Below are positions 1 to 8,588 of a stretch of 64,000 nt of DNA, in pieces. The DNA is taken from positions 1 to 64,000 of the forward strand of contig NZ_FNNJ01000014.1 of the NCBI RefSeq assembly GCF_900106565.1. The letters are read 5' to 3'. The DNA comes from Lutibacter oricola. Lineage in GTDB: Bacteria > Bacteroidota > Bacteroidia > Flavobacteriales > Flavobacteriaceae. The notes below the pieces were generated by a model, which did not search any database, was not told the origin of the DNA, and saw only the letters and a program-made list of their open reading frames with translations. The translations under genes and the position numbers were made by a program. The number at the start of each line of letters is the position of its first letter. The first letter of the stretch is position 1.

Positions 1-3000
1 ATGGTATACTCAATGTCTCCTGGTGCTGTGATCTCTGTTACATTTGCTGTTTTAACTGTTGTAAAGAAACCGTCTGTTCCTGGATCTAAATTGATAGGTA
101 CTGCAACACTTGAATCTTGAGAAGTTCCAATTTCATTAACATTAACAGTAGCCGTATTATCAATATCACCGTCACCTCCACCATTAGAATCTATATCAGC
201 TTGTAAAACCGTATAAGAACCTTCATAAACCCAGACCTCACTAGATTCAAGAATACTATTATTATTAGAATCCCCACTTTGTAATACTAAACTAACAAGA
301 GGATCAGTAACAGTAACTCCGGTTAAATAACCATCTCCTGTATTTGAAACTGTAACTGTATAAATAATAACATCCCCAGCTTCATCTATAGAACTAACAT
401 TAGCACTTTTAACAATCGTTAAACCTGTATTCGGGTTAATATTAACCGTTATTGTAAAATCACTTCCTAAACAACTACCTACAGAAGTTGGTGTCACAGT
501 ATAAACAACTGTTTGAACTATACCTGAAGTGTTAATTAAAGTATCTGTTATTGCTGACACTGTAGAAGCTACTAAAGTTTCACCTAAAACATTAGCATTA
601 TCTGTAGCATACCAGCTAAAAGTATTTCCTGAAATATTAACATTATTAGCTAATGCATCACTTAATGTATCTCCACTATTAATCGTATATGTATCATTAG
701 AACCAATAGGTAAGGGATTAACCGTCACAACTCTATCTGCTGATGTGGTTCCACATAAGCCTGTTGACGTTGCTGTGATAGTTGCTGTTCCACTAAATCC
801 AGCTGACCAGTTCATAACTCCTGTAGAACCATTTATTGTTCCTGCTCCTGCTGGTGATACCGAATAAACTATTCCTGTACTATTAGTAGCTGTTGCTGTA
901 TAAGTTTCATTAACTGCATCTTGACAAACTGTTGTTGCTCCTGCTGTAAATACTGTTGCTGCCGTTGATGGGTTTACTGTTACAACTCTATCTGCTGATG
1001 TGGTTCCACATAAGCCTGTTGACGTTGCTGTGATTGTTGCTGTTCCACTAAATCCAGCTGACCAGTTCATAACTCCTGTAGAACCATTTATTGTTCCTGC
1101 TCCTGCTGGTGATACCGAATAAACTATTCCTGTACTATTAGTAGCTGTTGCTGTATAAGTTTCATTAACTGCATCTTGACAAACTGTTGTTGCTCCTGCT
1201 GTAAATACTGTTGCTACCGTTGATGGGTTTACTGTTACAACTCTATCTGCTGATGTGGTTCCACATAAGCCTGTTGACGTTGCTGTGATTGTTGCTGTTC
1301 CACTAAATCCAGCTGACCAGTTCATAACTCCTGTAGAACCATTTATTGTTCCTGCTCCTGCTGGTGATACTGAATAAACTATTCCTGTACTATTAGTAGC
1401 TGTTGCTGTATAAGTTTCATTGACTGCATCTTGACAAACAGTTGTTGCTCCTGCTGTAAATACTGTTGCTGCCGTTGATGGGTTTACTGTTACAACTCTA
1501 TCTGCTGATGTGGTTCCACACAACCCTGTTGATGTTGCTGTGATAGTTGCTGTTCCACTAAATCCAGCTGACCAGTTCATAACTCCTGTAGAAGCATTTA
1601 TTGTTCCTGCTGCTCCTGGTGATACCGAATAAACTATTCCTGTACTATTAGTAGCTGTTGCTGTATAAGTTTCATTGGCTGCATCTTGACAAACAGTTGT
1701 TGCTCCTACTGTAAATACTGTTGCTGCCGTTGATGGGTTTACTGTTACAATTATTTCTACTCGATCACTCTCACAACTATTTGCATTTGTTTGACTAACA
1801 TAGTATGAAGTTGTCCCTGCAACTGCCGTTGATGGTGTTGGAGCTGTTGAATTTCCTGTTCCACCTGATGAATTAGAATACCATAATAAGTTGGACCCAC
1901 CTGCTGTTAAAGCCACAGCTGTATCTCCTTCACAATATGTTACCGCATTTACTGTTGGTGCTAATGGTAATGCATTTACAGTAACAGTAATTGAAGATCT
2001 ATTGCTCTCACAACTATTTGCATTTGTTTGGCTAACATAATAAGTTGTTGTTCCGGTGGTTAAAGTCGAAGGTGTTGGAGCGGTTGTACTTCCTACTCCT
2101 CCTGTCGCATTTGTATACCATAATAAATTTGAACCACTGGCCGTTAAAGTTGCTGCTGTTTCATTTAAACAATATGCGACAGAACTATTAACTGTTGGCG
2201 CACTAGGTTTATCAACATTAATAGTAACTACTCCTGAATCATTTTTAGAATTCGCAGGACACAAAATTCCTCCCCCTCCATTGTCTCTTACCACATATGT
2301 AAAAGTAACATCCGTTAAAGGTGCTGCTCCATTATATGCAAAATTAATTATTCCATTTTCTGCATCTGTAATTGTTGCAGTCCCCATTGCTGGATCTACT
2401 GAAATTTGATCTAAAATTAAATCGTCTCCATCCGCATCAGAATCATTACCAAAAACGCTTATATCTATATCTACATTTTGATCTTCACATAGTGTCACTT
2501 CATCATTTGTAGCAACTGGAGCATTTGGATTCTCCAAACTTTCAGCCAAATCTGTTGTCATATAATAATGGTTTGTTCCACTAATTGAACTAGGAGTTAC
2601 AACTGCACTCGCAATCAACCTCTCAATTTGACCTGTTGAAGATTTATACCTATTAGGGTAATGCACCTCAATAATATATAATTCATCTGCTCCAAGAGGC
2701 AACCCAAAATGCGCATATTCTGCTAATTGCGTACCATGACCATACGCACCACCAACATCTCTAATACCACTAACAACATTACCCTCACAATCTTTAATAA
2801 CAACATTTGCTCCAAGAGCAGAACGATCTAAATGACCTGCCAATGTTCCATCCGCTGCTCTATCTTCTGCCACATGTACATATATATGGTTTAATTTAGA
2901 TGTACCTGAAAGATTATTAATCCATAATTGATTTTGGCCTCCAATATTCATATAAATATCTAAATCTCCATCATCATCCACATCCACCATTGTAGAACCT

Positions 3001-4247
3001 TCTCCATTTTGATTTTTATTAAACTCTTCCGAATCTAAAGTAAATGAAAAAGCACTTCCAGAATTCACATTTCCAACTGGACTATTTATATTATTTATAT
3101 ATAAATAACTTCTATTATTTCCAGAGAAAAATAAATCAATATCACCATCGTTATCAATATCTCCACCTGTTAAACCATCAACATCTGTATTATTACCAAT
3201 ACTTAATGTACCAATAGGTAACAATGTCCAAACTCCAGGGCCATCATTTCTCCAAATTTTATTACCATCATTATCTGTCCAGACTGCATCTAAATCACCA
3301 TCATTATCTAAATCCCAAAGCCCATTTGCCCCTTTATTACTATTTTTAGCTTGTGCTAAATCTTCACCATTTATAAAAAAACCTCCTTGATTTAAAAAGA
3401 AATCATTTTCATCTCGTTTTCTATTAAATAAATCTACCCAACCATCATCATTAACATCGGCTACAACACTATAATCACCATCGGTAGATTGCTGATTTAT
3501 ACCAAAACTAAAATCTCCTGTTTCACCATGACTAGAACCTGTATTTGCTGGAGTGGTTAAGTGAGTAAATAAATCATTGTGATTTGGATTTACATTAGTA
3601 TGTGTAGTGTGATCTATTTGATTATTCAACATTATTTCAACACCATAATCATGATTATCAAAAAAGATATCTAAATCTCCATCTCCTTCCAAATCAAAAA
3701 AACCAGCTCCTTCAGCATTCACATGGTTTTCAACTTCCCAACATTTTGTTCCTGGGCATTCTGGATTATCCCCATTATTATTATCTATAATATACGCTCC
3801 AACTCCTCCGTATCCATCACCAAAAATCCCAGTAGCTGGGTCTTGTAAAAAAACTACCAATCCAGGAAATGATGTATTCACCATGAAATCTGAATAACCA
3901 TCATTATTTAAATCTCCCCAAACAGCTTGACGTTCTCTCATACGATCGTCCAATTGTGGAGCCAAAGTTTGAGTTACATCCGTAAATGTATTATTCCCAT
4001 TATTTCTATACAATTTAGACCCTTTAACAAAACCTGTTTCACTAGTACATACTAATAAATCTAAATCTCCATCATTATCAAAATCAGCCCAAGCATGTCC
4101 TCCATCCTTACTCCCTTTTGCATTTATACCAAAAGAACTGGCATCTTCAGTAAAAGTAGTTTGCGAAAAAATTGTTAAATTAAAAAACAATAAGCCTATT
4201 ACCAATAAACTTATTTTCTTTCGAGTTGTAGTATTTCTTAAATCCAT
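1..4247 (-). CDS. Giant secreted FG-GAP/VCBS, ASPIC-UnbV and Ig-repeat surface protein (3' end outside window)
   Basis: The reading frame starts at the ATG at 4247 and stays open to the left edge, so 1415 codons are visible and the C-terminus is missing. Residues 1 to about 29 are a signal peptide ending FSQ. Residues about 35-440 hold many calcium-binding FG-GAP/VCBS loops (DFDNDGDLDLL, DLNNDGYSDF, DLDNDGDLDAV). An ASPIC/UnbV-like domain follows (about 455-545), then a cadherin-like domain (about 570-680, NDEVTLCEDQNVDIDISVFGN), two 79-residue Ig-like units with TTTYYVSQTNANSCES (about 680-835), four 85-residue tandem repeats (836-1175), a spacer, one DUF11/TIGR01451-type domain and the start of a second. 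This architecture is typical of Flavobacteriia adhesins exported by type IX secretion. The sorting domain would lie beyond the window, so that route is inference. Its own promoter can be proposed at 4428-4456. Confidence 0.9.
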   Translation of the reverse strand, partial: MDLRNTTTRKKISLLVIGLLFFNLTIFSQTTFTEDASSFGINAKGSKDGGHAWADFDNDGDLDLLVCTSETGFVKGSKLYRNNGNNTFTDVTQTLAPQLDDRMRERQAVWGDLNNDGYSDFMVNTSFPGLVVFLQDPATGIFGDGYGGVGAYIIDNNNGDNPECPGTKCWEVENHVNAEGAGFFDLEGDGDLDIFFDNHDYGVEIMLNNQIDHTTHTNVNPNHNDLFTHLTTPANTGSSHGETGDFSFGINQQSTDGDYSVVADVNDDGWVDLFNRKRDENDFFLNQGGFFINGEDLAQAKNSNKGANGLWDLDNDGDLDAVWTDNDGNKIWRNDGPGVWTLLPIGTLSIGNNTDVDGLTGGDIDNDGDIDLFFSGNNRSYLYINNINSPVGNVNSGSAFSFTLDSEEFNKNQNGEGSTMVDVDDDGDLDIYMNIGGQNQLWINNLSGTSKLNHIYVHVAEDRAADGTLAGHLDRSALGANVVIKDCEGNVVSGIRDVGGAYGHGTQLAEYAHFGLPLGADELYIIEVHYPNRYKSSTGQIERLIASAVVTPSSISGTNHYYMTTDLAESLENPNAPVATNDEVTLCEDQNVDIDISVFGNDSDADGDDLILDQISVDPAMGTATITDAENGIINFAYNGAAPLTDVTFTYVVRDNGGGGILCPANSKNDSGVVTINVDKPSAPTVNSSVAYCLNETAATLTASGSNLLWYTNATGGVGSTTAPTPSTLTTGTTTYYVSQTNANSCESNRSSITVTVNALPLAPTVNAVTYCEGDTAVALTAGGSNLLWYSNSSGGTGNSTAPTPSTAVAGTTSYYVSQTNANSCESDRVEIIVTVNPSTAATVFTVGATTVCQDAANETYTATATNSTGIVYSVSPGAAGTINASTGVMNWSAGFSGTATITATSTGLCGTTSADRVVTVNPSTAATVFTAGATTVCQDAVNETYTATATNSTGIVYSVSPAGAGTINGSTGVMNWSAGFSGTATITATSTGLCGTTSADRVVTVNPSTVATVFTAGATTVCQDAVNETYTATATNSTGIVYSVSPAGAGTINGSTGVMNWSAGFSGTATITATSTGLCGTTSADRVVTVNPSTAATVFTAGATTVCQDAVNETYTATATNSTGIVYSVSPAGAGTINGSTGVMNWSAGFSGTATITATSTGLCGTTSADRVVTVNPLPIGSNDTYTINSGDTLSDALANNVNISGNTFSWYATDNANVLGETLVASTVSAITDTLINTSGIVQTVVYTVTPTSVGSCLGSDFTITVNINPNTGLTIVKSANVSSIDEAGDVIIYTVTVSNTGDGYLTGVTVTDPLVSLVLQSGDSNNNSILESSEVWVYEGSYTVLQADIDSNGGGDGDIDNTATVNVNEIGTSQDSSVAVPINLDPGTDGFFTTVKTANVTEITAPGDIEYT
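721..1740 (-). repeat. Four tandem 255-bp coding repeats (85 aa each)
   Basis: Units begin at 721, 976, 1231 and 1486 with an exact 255-bp period, all inside the giant surface gene. Each encodes an 85-residue Ig-like module with segments such as STGVMNWSAGFSGTATITAT and TTVCQDAVNETYTATATNS. The middle two units are almost identical at the DNA level. The fourth unit (lowest residue number) differs at more sites, for example AAGTINAS in place of AGAGTINGS. Near-identity indicates recent duplication or gene conversion. Confidence 0.95.
1741..2214 (-). repeat. Two diverged 237-bp coding repeats (79 aa each)
   Basis: The string ctctcacaactatttgcat occurs at 1768 and again at 2005, a 237-bp period. 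The two encoded modules both contain the segment YYVSQTNANSCES and a cysteine-containing AVTYCEGDTA or SVAYCLNETA segment. They are more diverged than the neighbouring 255-bp repeats. Confidence 0.8.
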
Positions 4248-4427
4248 CTTAAGTTGAATTATTTTATGTAAAATCAATGCACCTCATAATATGACATAAC
4301 TGTATATATAAATACAATTACACTTTAGCAATTATTATCCTTTGAGGCTCTAAATATTATCTTATAGTCTTAAACTATATGGGGAAATTTATTTTATCCG
4401 TGGGGACAGATGATAAAATTTCTAATA

Positions 4428-4456
4428 CAAATATACTACAAAAGCTTTAAAGCCAA
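4428..4456 (-). promoter_or_regulatory. Bacteroidota-type promoter of the giant surface-protein gene
   Basis: On the minus strand TTG (4456-4454) is followed after 18 nt by TATATTTG (4435-4428). This matches the TTG-N17/23-TAnnTTTG consensus completely. The inferred start of transcription near 4421 gives a leader of about 174 nt, which is long for this group. The call rests on consensus matching only. Confidence 0.55.
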
Positions 4457-4629
4457 GACGTAAAGACTATTATATTTAATTATTTGCTATAAATATTTTA
4501 TAAATGGTAACATTTAAATTATAAACGGACCTCAATTTAACTCCCGCCACACATCTACATAGCTAACTGTTTTTCAACTACTTAAAACTCCCTAATCTTT
4601 AATAACAGTTGAAAAACCAAATTAACTTA

Positions 4630-4644
4630 CGAAAACGTTATAGT
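4630..4644 (+). promoter_or_regulatory. Operator-like motif upstream of pdhA, matching the sus-locus motif
   Basis: The 15-mer cgaaaacgttatagt differs at one position from cgaaaacgttgtagt at 50797-50811, upstream of susC. AACGTT is a palindromic core with a central CpG, as is common in LacI-family operators. It lies about 60 bp before the inferred pdhA transcription start, a spacing similar to that in front of susC. Function is inferred. Confidence 0.4.
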
Positions 4645-4687
4645 TAAAAAAAAACCAAGCATTTTTCCTTTCTTTAGTTCAAAATGC

Positions 4688-4695
4688 TATTTTTG
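4688..4695 (+). promoter_or_regulatory. Putative -7 element of the pdhA promoter
   Basis: TATTTTTG matches TAnnTTTG exactly. No clear TTG lies at the -33 position, so the promoter may depend on an activator. The element overlaps the first codons of the upstream ATG at 4684, which is one reason to prefer the later start at 4729. In AT-rich DNA a lone -7 match can arise by chance. Confidence 0.4.
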
Positions 4696-4728
4696 CGAAT
4701 CGACGTAAACAAATATTCTTTACTAAAA

Positions 4729-5721
4729 ATGAAAAAATTTACAAAAAGCACTTACATCAATTGGTATAAAGACATGCTGTTTTGGAGAAAGTTTGAAGAC
4801 AAACTTGCAGCTCTTTATATTCAACAAAAAGTAAGAGGTTTCCTACATTTATATAATGGTCAGGAAGCAGTATTAGCAGGTGCATTGCACGCAATGAAAG
4901 AAAATGACAAGATGATTACTGCTTATCGTAATCACGTACAACCAATTGGTTTAGGTGTTGATCCAAAAAGGATTATGGCTGAATTATTAGGTAAAGACAC
5001 TGGTACCTCACGTGGATTAGGTGGTTCTATGCATATTTTTTCTCCAGAGCATAATTTTTATGGTGGACATGGTATTGTTGGAGGTCAAATTCCATTAGGT
5101 GCTGGATTAGCTTTTGCTGATAAGTATTTTGAAAGAGATGGAGTTACTTTAACTTACTTTGGTGATGGTGCAGCTCGTCAAGGATCTTTACATGAAACTT
5201 TTAATATGGCAATTAACTGGAAACTACCTGTAGTATTTATTTGTGAAAACAATGGATATGCAATGGGAACTTCAGTAGAAAGAACTGCAAATCATGATGA
5301 TATTTGGAAATTAGGTTTAGGGTATGAAATGCCTTGTGGACCTGTTGATGGAATGAATCCTGTTGCTGTTGCTGAAGCTATGCATGAAGCTATTGAAAGA
5401 GCTAGACGTGGTGATGGACCTACTCTATTAGATATCAAAACATACAGATATCGTGGACACTCTATGAGTGATGCTCAGCATTATAGAACTAAACAAGAAG
5501 TTGAAGAGTACAAAAAAATTGATCCAATTTCACAAGTTTTAGACGTTATAAAGTCTAAAAAATATGCTTCTGAAAAACAAATTAAAGAGTGGGATCAAGA
5601 AGTAAAGGATAAAGTTGCAGAATGCCAAAAGTTTGCTGAAGAATCTCCATTCCCAGACAAACAATTGTTGTATGATGTAGTTTACGAACAAGAAGATTAT
5701 CCATTTTTAAAACATAGATAA
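4729..5721 (+). CDS. pdhA: Pyruvate dehydrogenase E1 component, alpha subunit
   Basis: This is the thiamine-diphosphate-binding alpha subunit of the E1 decarboxylase, which works with E1-beta in the pyruvate dehydrogenase complex (pyruvate to acetyl-CoA, cytoplasm). The GDGAARQGSLHE to CENNGYAMGT segment is the ThDP/Mg site (GDG...NN). GGQIPLGAGLAFADKY and the YRYRGHSMSDA loop are also typical of E1-alpha. The frame is open from an ATG at 4684. The ATG at 4729 (MKKFTKSTY) is preferred because it gives the usual family length of 330 aa and because a -7 element sits at 4688-4695. The stop codon shares one base with the pdhC start. No E1-beta gene is adjacent. Confidence 0.95.
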   Translation: MKKFTKSTYINWYKDMLFWRKFEDKLAALYIQQKVRGFLHLYNGQEAVLAGALHAMKENDKMITAYRNHVQPIGLGVDPKRIMAELLGKDTGTSRGLGGSMHIFSPEHNFYGGHGIVGGQIPLGAGLAFADKYFERDGVTLTYFGDGAARQGSLHETFNMAINWKLPVVFICENNGYAMGTSVERTANHDDIWKLGLGYEMPCGPVDGMNPVAVAEAMHEAIERARRGDGPTLLDIKTYRYRGHSMSDAQHYRTKQEVEEYKKIDPISQVLDVIKSKKYASEKQIKEWDQEVKDKVAECQKFAEESPFPDKQLLYDVVYEQEDYPFLKHR

Positions 5722-7379
5722 TGGCAGAAATTATAACAATGCCCCGATTAAGTGATACAATGACAGAAGGAGTTGTAGCAGAATGGTTAAAAAAAGTTGG
5801 CGATAAAGTTGAAGAAGGAGATATTCTTGCTCAAATTGAAACTGACAAAGCAACCATGGAATTTGAATCTTTTAACGAAGGTTATTTATTACATATTGGA
5901 TTACAAGAAGGAGAAACTGCCCCAGTTGATAGCTTACTAGCCATTATTGGTGAAAAAGGTGAAGATATTTCTGCTTTATTAACTGGAAGTGCTACTACAG
6001 CACCTGCTGTTACTGAAGAAACTCCTGCCGCACCAGTTGCGGAAGAAGTAACAAATTCAACAGAAAAAAAACCTGAAGAAGAAGCTTTTGTGGTGCCAGA
6101 TAATATAACTGTTGTGACTATGCCTAGATTAAGTGATACCATGACTGATGGTACAGTTGCTTCTTGGTTAAAGAAAGTTGGTGACTCTGTTTCAGAAGGA
6201 GATATTCTTGCTGAAATTGAAACTGACAAAGCCACTATGGAATTTGAATCTTTTAACGAAGGAACATTACTATATATTGGTTTAGAAGAAGGAGGAAATG
6301 CTCCTGTAGATTCGTTATTAGCTATTATTGGTGAAGCAGGAACAGATGTTACTGCGGTTGTTGAAGGTTTTAAAGTTGTTTCAGCTCCCAATACAGAAGC
6401 TCCAAAAGCTACAACTGCAGAAGAAAAAAAATCTGTAGCTCCAGCTCCTATCGAAACTAAACAAAGTACAACTACTACTGCTACTAAAAAAGTTAGTGCA
6501 GTTAATTCTGAAAATGGACGAATTAAAGCCTCTCCGCTAGCTAAAGCACTTGCTGAAGAAAAAGGAATTAACTTAGCTAAGGTAATTGGTACAGGTGAAG
6601 GTGGAAGAATTGTAAAAGTAGATATTGAAAATTACAATCCTGTTGTTGAAGTAGATTCTAATCCATCAACTACTGCTGTTGCTGCTCCAGCTGGAGAAGT
6701 AAGTCAAACTGAGGTTAAAAATTCTCAAATGCGTAAGGCAATTGTAAAAGCATTAGACCATTCTCAAAACACAGCAGTTAACTTTACTGTTACTATGGAT
6801 ATTGATATGGATAATGCTATTGCATCTAGAAAGTTAATTAACTCTATACCAGATACTAAAGTTTCATTTAATGATTTAGTTGTAAAAGCTACAGCTATGG
6901 CATTAAAATCTCACCCACAAGTTAATACAGAGTGGACAAACGAACAAACTATTTATAACAACCATATTTCGGTTGGTGTAGCGGTTGCTATTGAAGATGG
7001 TTTAGTTGTACCTGTTATTCCTTTTACAGACACTAAGAGTTTAACTCAAATTGGTGCTGAAGTAAAAGATCTAGCAATAAAGGCTAAAAACAAAAAATTA
7101 ACTCCAGATGAAATGTCTGGTTCTACTTTTACTGTTTCTAACTTAGGTATGTTTGGTGTAGACCACTTTACGTCTATTATTAATCAACCAAATTCTGCAA
7201 TTTTATCTGTAGGTGGTATTAAACAAAAGCCTGTTGTTAAAAACGGAGAAATTGTTGTTGGTAATGTAATGACTTTAACATTAGCTTGTGACCACAGAAC
7301 TATTGATGGTGCTGTTGGTGCTGCTTTTATGAATACTTTAAAACAGTATATTGAAAATCCAGTTACTATGATTGCATAG
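5721..7379 (+). CDS. pdhC: Pyruvate dehydrogenase E2, dihydrolipoyl acetyltransferase with two lipoyl domains
   Basis: E2 is the core of the pyruvate dehydrogenase complex; it transfers the acetyl group from lipoamide to CoA. Two lipoyl domains are visible, each with the ETDKATMEFES motif (lipoyl lysines K43 and K170), separated by an Ala/Pro/Glu-rich linker. A peripheral subunit-binding domain follows (about 266-302, IKASPLAKALAEEKGI...GRIVK). The catalytic domain (about 328-552) ends with ACDHRTIDGAVGAAF, giving H525 and D529 of the HxxxDG active site. The 552 aa length fits a two-lipoyl E2. The start overlaps the pdhA stop by one base, so translation is probably coupled. A terminator follows at 7401. 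Confidence 0.96.
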   Translation: MAEIITMPRLSDTMTEGVVAEWLKKVGDKVEEGDILAQIETDKATMEFESFNEGYLLHIGLQEGETAPVDSLLAIIGEKGEDISALLTGSATTAPAVTEETPAAPVAEEVTNSTEKKPEEEAFVVPDNITVVTMPRLSDTMTDGTVASWLKKVGDSVSEGDILAEIETDKATMEFESFNEGTLLYIGLEEGGNAPVDSLLAIIGEAGTDVTAVVEGFKVVSAPNTEAPKATTAEEKKSVAPAPIETKQSTTTTATKKVSAVNSENGRIKASPLAKALAEEKGINLAKVIGTGEGGRIVKVDIENYNPVVEVDSNPSTTAVAAPAGEVSQTEVKNSQMRKAIVKALDHSQNTAVNFTVTMDIDMDNAIASRKLINSIPDTKVSFNDLVVKATAMALKSHPQVNTEWTNEQTIYNNHISVGVAVAIEDGLVVPVIPFTDTKSLTQIGAEVKDLAIKAKNKKLTPDEMSGSTFTVSNLGMFGVDHFTSIINQPNSAILSVGGIKQKPVVKNGEIVVGNVMTLTLACDHRTIDGAVGAAFMNTLKQYIENPVTMIA

Positions 7380-7400
7380 TTAAGCTGAATAAATAAATTT

Positions 7401-7433
7401 AAAAACCCATTGTTTTCGCAATGGGTTTTTTTA
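7401..7433 (+). terminator. Intrinsic terminator of pdhA-pdhC
   Basis: A 12-bp stem (aaaaacccattg with caatgggttttt), a six-base loop and a T-rich tail lie 21 bp after the pdhC stop. Confidence 0.85.
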
Positions 7434-7455
7434 TACCTTTATTAAAAAAATTAGA

Positions 7456-7743
7456 ATGAATCCATATTTCTCTGCAATGAAGAAGCGTGAAAAATCAATT
7501 GAAAATCACAAGGCTTCGATTAGAAAAAAAACACAAAAAAATAAGGAGCTTTATTTAGGGCAAAATGGAAAAAATCAAAAAGAAGAATATACTTTCCCTA
7601 AAATGAATAATAGTCAGTTTCAAGAATTTAAGTCTAAATTAGAACAAGAAAGAAAATCTGAAAAGACAAAAACTCGAGTGATTATTATAGTTGTTTTTAT
7701 AATTGCCACTGCTGTTATGATTTACGCGAAAAAATATATTTAA
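7456..7743 (+). CDS. Small membrane-anchored protein of unknown function
   Basis: This is a 95-residue protein with no family I can name. Residues 1-73 are very rich in Lys, Glu, Gln and Asn (KKREKSIENHKASIRKKTQK) and look hydrophilic and partly helical. Residues about 75-91 (VIIIVVFIIATAVMIYA) form one hydrophobic segment followed by KK, so it is probably C-terminally anchored with the N-terminus in the cytoplasm. The ATG lies just after the pdhC terminator and the gene seems to be transcribed alone. Codon use looks like its neighbours. It is probably a real gene, since the membrane segment and length are coherent. Confidence 0.7.
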   Translation: MNPYFSAMKKREKSIENHKASIRKKTQKNKELYLGQNGKNQKEEYTFPKMNNSQFQEFKSKLEQERKSEKTKTRVIIIVVFIIATAVMIYAKKYI

Positions 7744-8149
7744 TTTACAGTAACTAATTTTTAAGTTTAAACCCTCTTCATTAATTAATCGTAAAAGCTA
7801 AGCAATCATAGTAACTCAGTTTTAATCTAACGAGCCTAACAATACGCATAATTAATCTTCTATAGGATTTAGTTATTATCAAATTAGCATTACGTAGTAT
7901 ATTACAAGCTTTTCTAATAAATACAAGGAATATAATATGTTTATACTTTTCAAGTTAGGTTAATAACTAACTTTATACGCGTTTGATTTATTCAATATCT
8001 TTATTTTAAGATAATTTTGATTATTACAAAAAGCAAATGGATTTATATCCTTAAATGTGCTAAATTACAATCACTCAATTTATATATAAAGAAGTATTAC
8101 TATTAATATAACAAACTCTAAGCCATTTAATAAACTCTCTAACTCCTAA
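7744..8149. other. Intergenic stretch with no recognised feature
   Basis: About 400 bp of very AT-rich sequence with stops in all frames. I see no gene, repeat or clear hairpin. It may carry the promoter of the conserved block that follows. Confidence 0.5.
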
Positions 8150-8244
8150 TCGCGTTAGGGATTGAAGCGGCATCCTTTTTTTTATGAAACAGCGTGAAAT
8201 AAAAAAAAGATATAGCGTAAAGCCCGACCCGAAGGGAAACACCC
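8150..8244. ncRNA. Conserved GC-richer intergenic block, probable structured small RNA
   Basis: Within a very AT-rich gap lies a compact GC-richer block. It contains ggattgaagcggcatcc (GGAT/ATCC hairpin), a long A/T hairpin (ctttttttat pairing with ataaaaaaaag around gaaacagcgtgaa) and then gcgtaaagcccgacccgaaggg. From memory, blocks of this kind (gcgttagggattgaagcggcatcc-like, then agcccgaccc) recur between genes in Flavobacteriia and are sometimes mis-called as short proteins. I take it to be an RNA but cannot assign the family (for example 6S-Flavo or Flavo-1) or the strand. Confidence 0.45.
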
Positions 8245-8257
8245 AAATTATAGTCAA

Positions 8258-8290
8258 AAAAAAACCTCCACTAATTGTGAAGGTTTTATA
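8258..8290 (-). terminator. Intrinsic terminator of rpmE2
   Basis: Read on the minus strand, an 11-bp stem with one mismatch (aaaaccttcac/gtggaggtttt) with loop aatta runs into nine T residues, 19 bp after the rpmE2 stop. Confidence 0.75.
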
Positions 8291-8308
8291 ATATTTTTAA
8301 AAGTAAAA

Positions 8309-8560
8309 TTACTTTTTGAATTTAGCATATTTGTTTTTGAACTTGTCAATACGTCCAGCAGTATCTATTAACTTAGATTTACCTGTGTAAAAAGGGTGAG
8401 AAGTTCTTGAAATCTCTAGTTTTACTAAAGGATATTCAACACCATCTACTTCTAAAGTCTCTTTAGTGTTCACTGTTGAACGAGTTAAAAACACATCTTC
8501 ATTAGACATATCTTTAAATGCTACCATTCTATAATTCTCTGGATGTATACCGTTTTTCAT
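8309..8560 (-). CDS. rpmE2: 50S ribosomal protein L31 type B
   Basis: The protein is 83 aa, a typical length for type B L31. [19 protein letters not shown] at the N-terminus and the [16 protein letters not shown]...[10 protein letters not shown] end are family signatures. It lacks the CxxC zinc-binding cysteines of type A L31, as expected for the zinc-independent paralogue. It is a single-gene unit: a promoter overlapping that of the divergent glutaminyl cyclase lies at 8599-8628, with a leader of about 30 nt, and its own terminator follows. Confidence 0.97.
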   Translation of the reverse strand: MKNGIHPENYRMVAFKDMSNEDVFLTRSTVNTKETLEVDGVEYPLVKLEISRTSHPFYTGKSKLIDTAGRIDKFKNKYAKFKK

Positions 8561-8588
8561 CTTAACTCGTTTTAATTCTGTTTTTATT

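Larger units (their letters stand above)
4248..4728. other. 480-bp divergent intergenic region between surface-protein gene and pdhA
   Basis: No gene is visible here. The region holds the proposed promoter of the leftward surface-protein gene (4428-4456), a pair of TGGGGA boxes 21 bp apart (4380 and 4401), an operator-like AACGTT motif (4630-4644) and the proposed -7 element of pdhA (4688-4695). Confidence 0.6.

Noticed and set aside
529..867. Plus-strand frame of 112 codons inside the giant surface gene
   Set aside because: It is antisense to the repeat-encoding frame and has a low-complexity composition imposed by that frame. The same applies to 2056-2409.
721..1740. Regular repeats that might be taken for a CRISPR array
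   Set aside because: The 255-bp units are contiguous, have no spacers and encode in-frame 85-residue modules of the surface protein.
4684..4728. Upstream ATG for pdhA
   Set aside because: It would add 15 residues not typical of E1-alpha and would overlap the likely -7 promoter element.
5882..6391. Minus-strand frame of 169 codons inside pdhC
   Set aside because: It is an antisense shadow of the two lipoyl domains; its repeat pattern follows the sense protein.
8075..8257. Minus-strand frame of 60 codons
   Set aside because: It runs across the conserved intergenic block, has no similarity to a real protein fold and is more likely a by-product of an RNA element.
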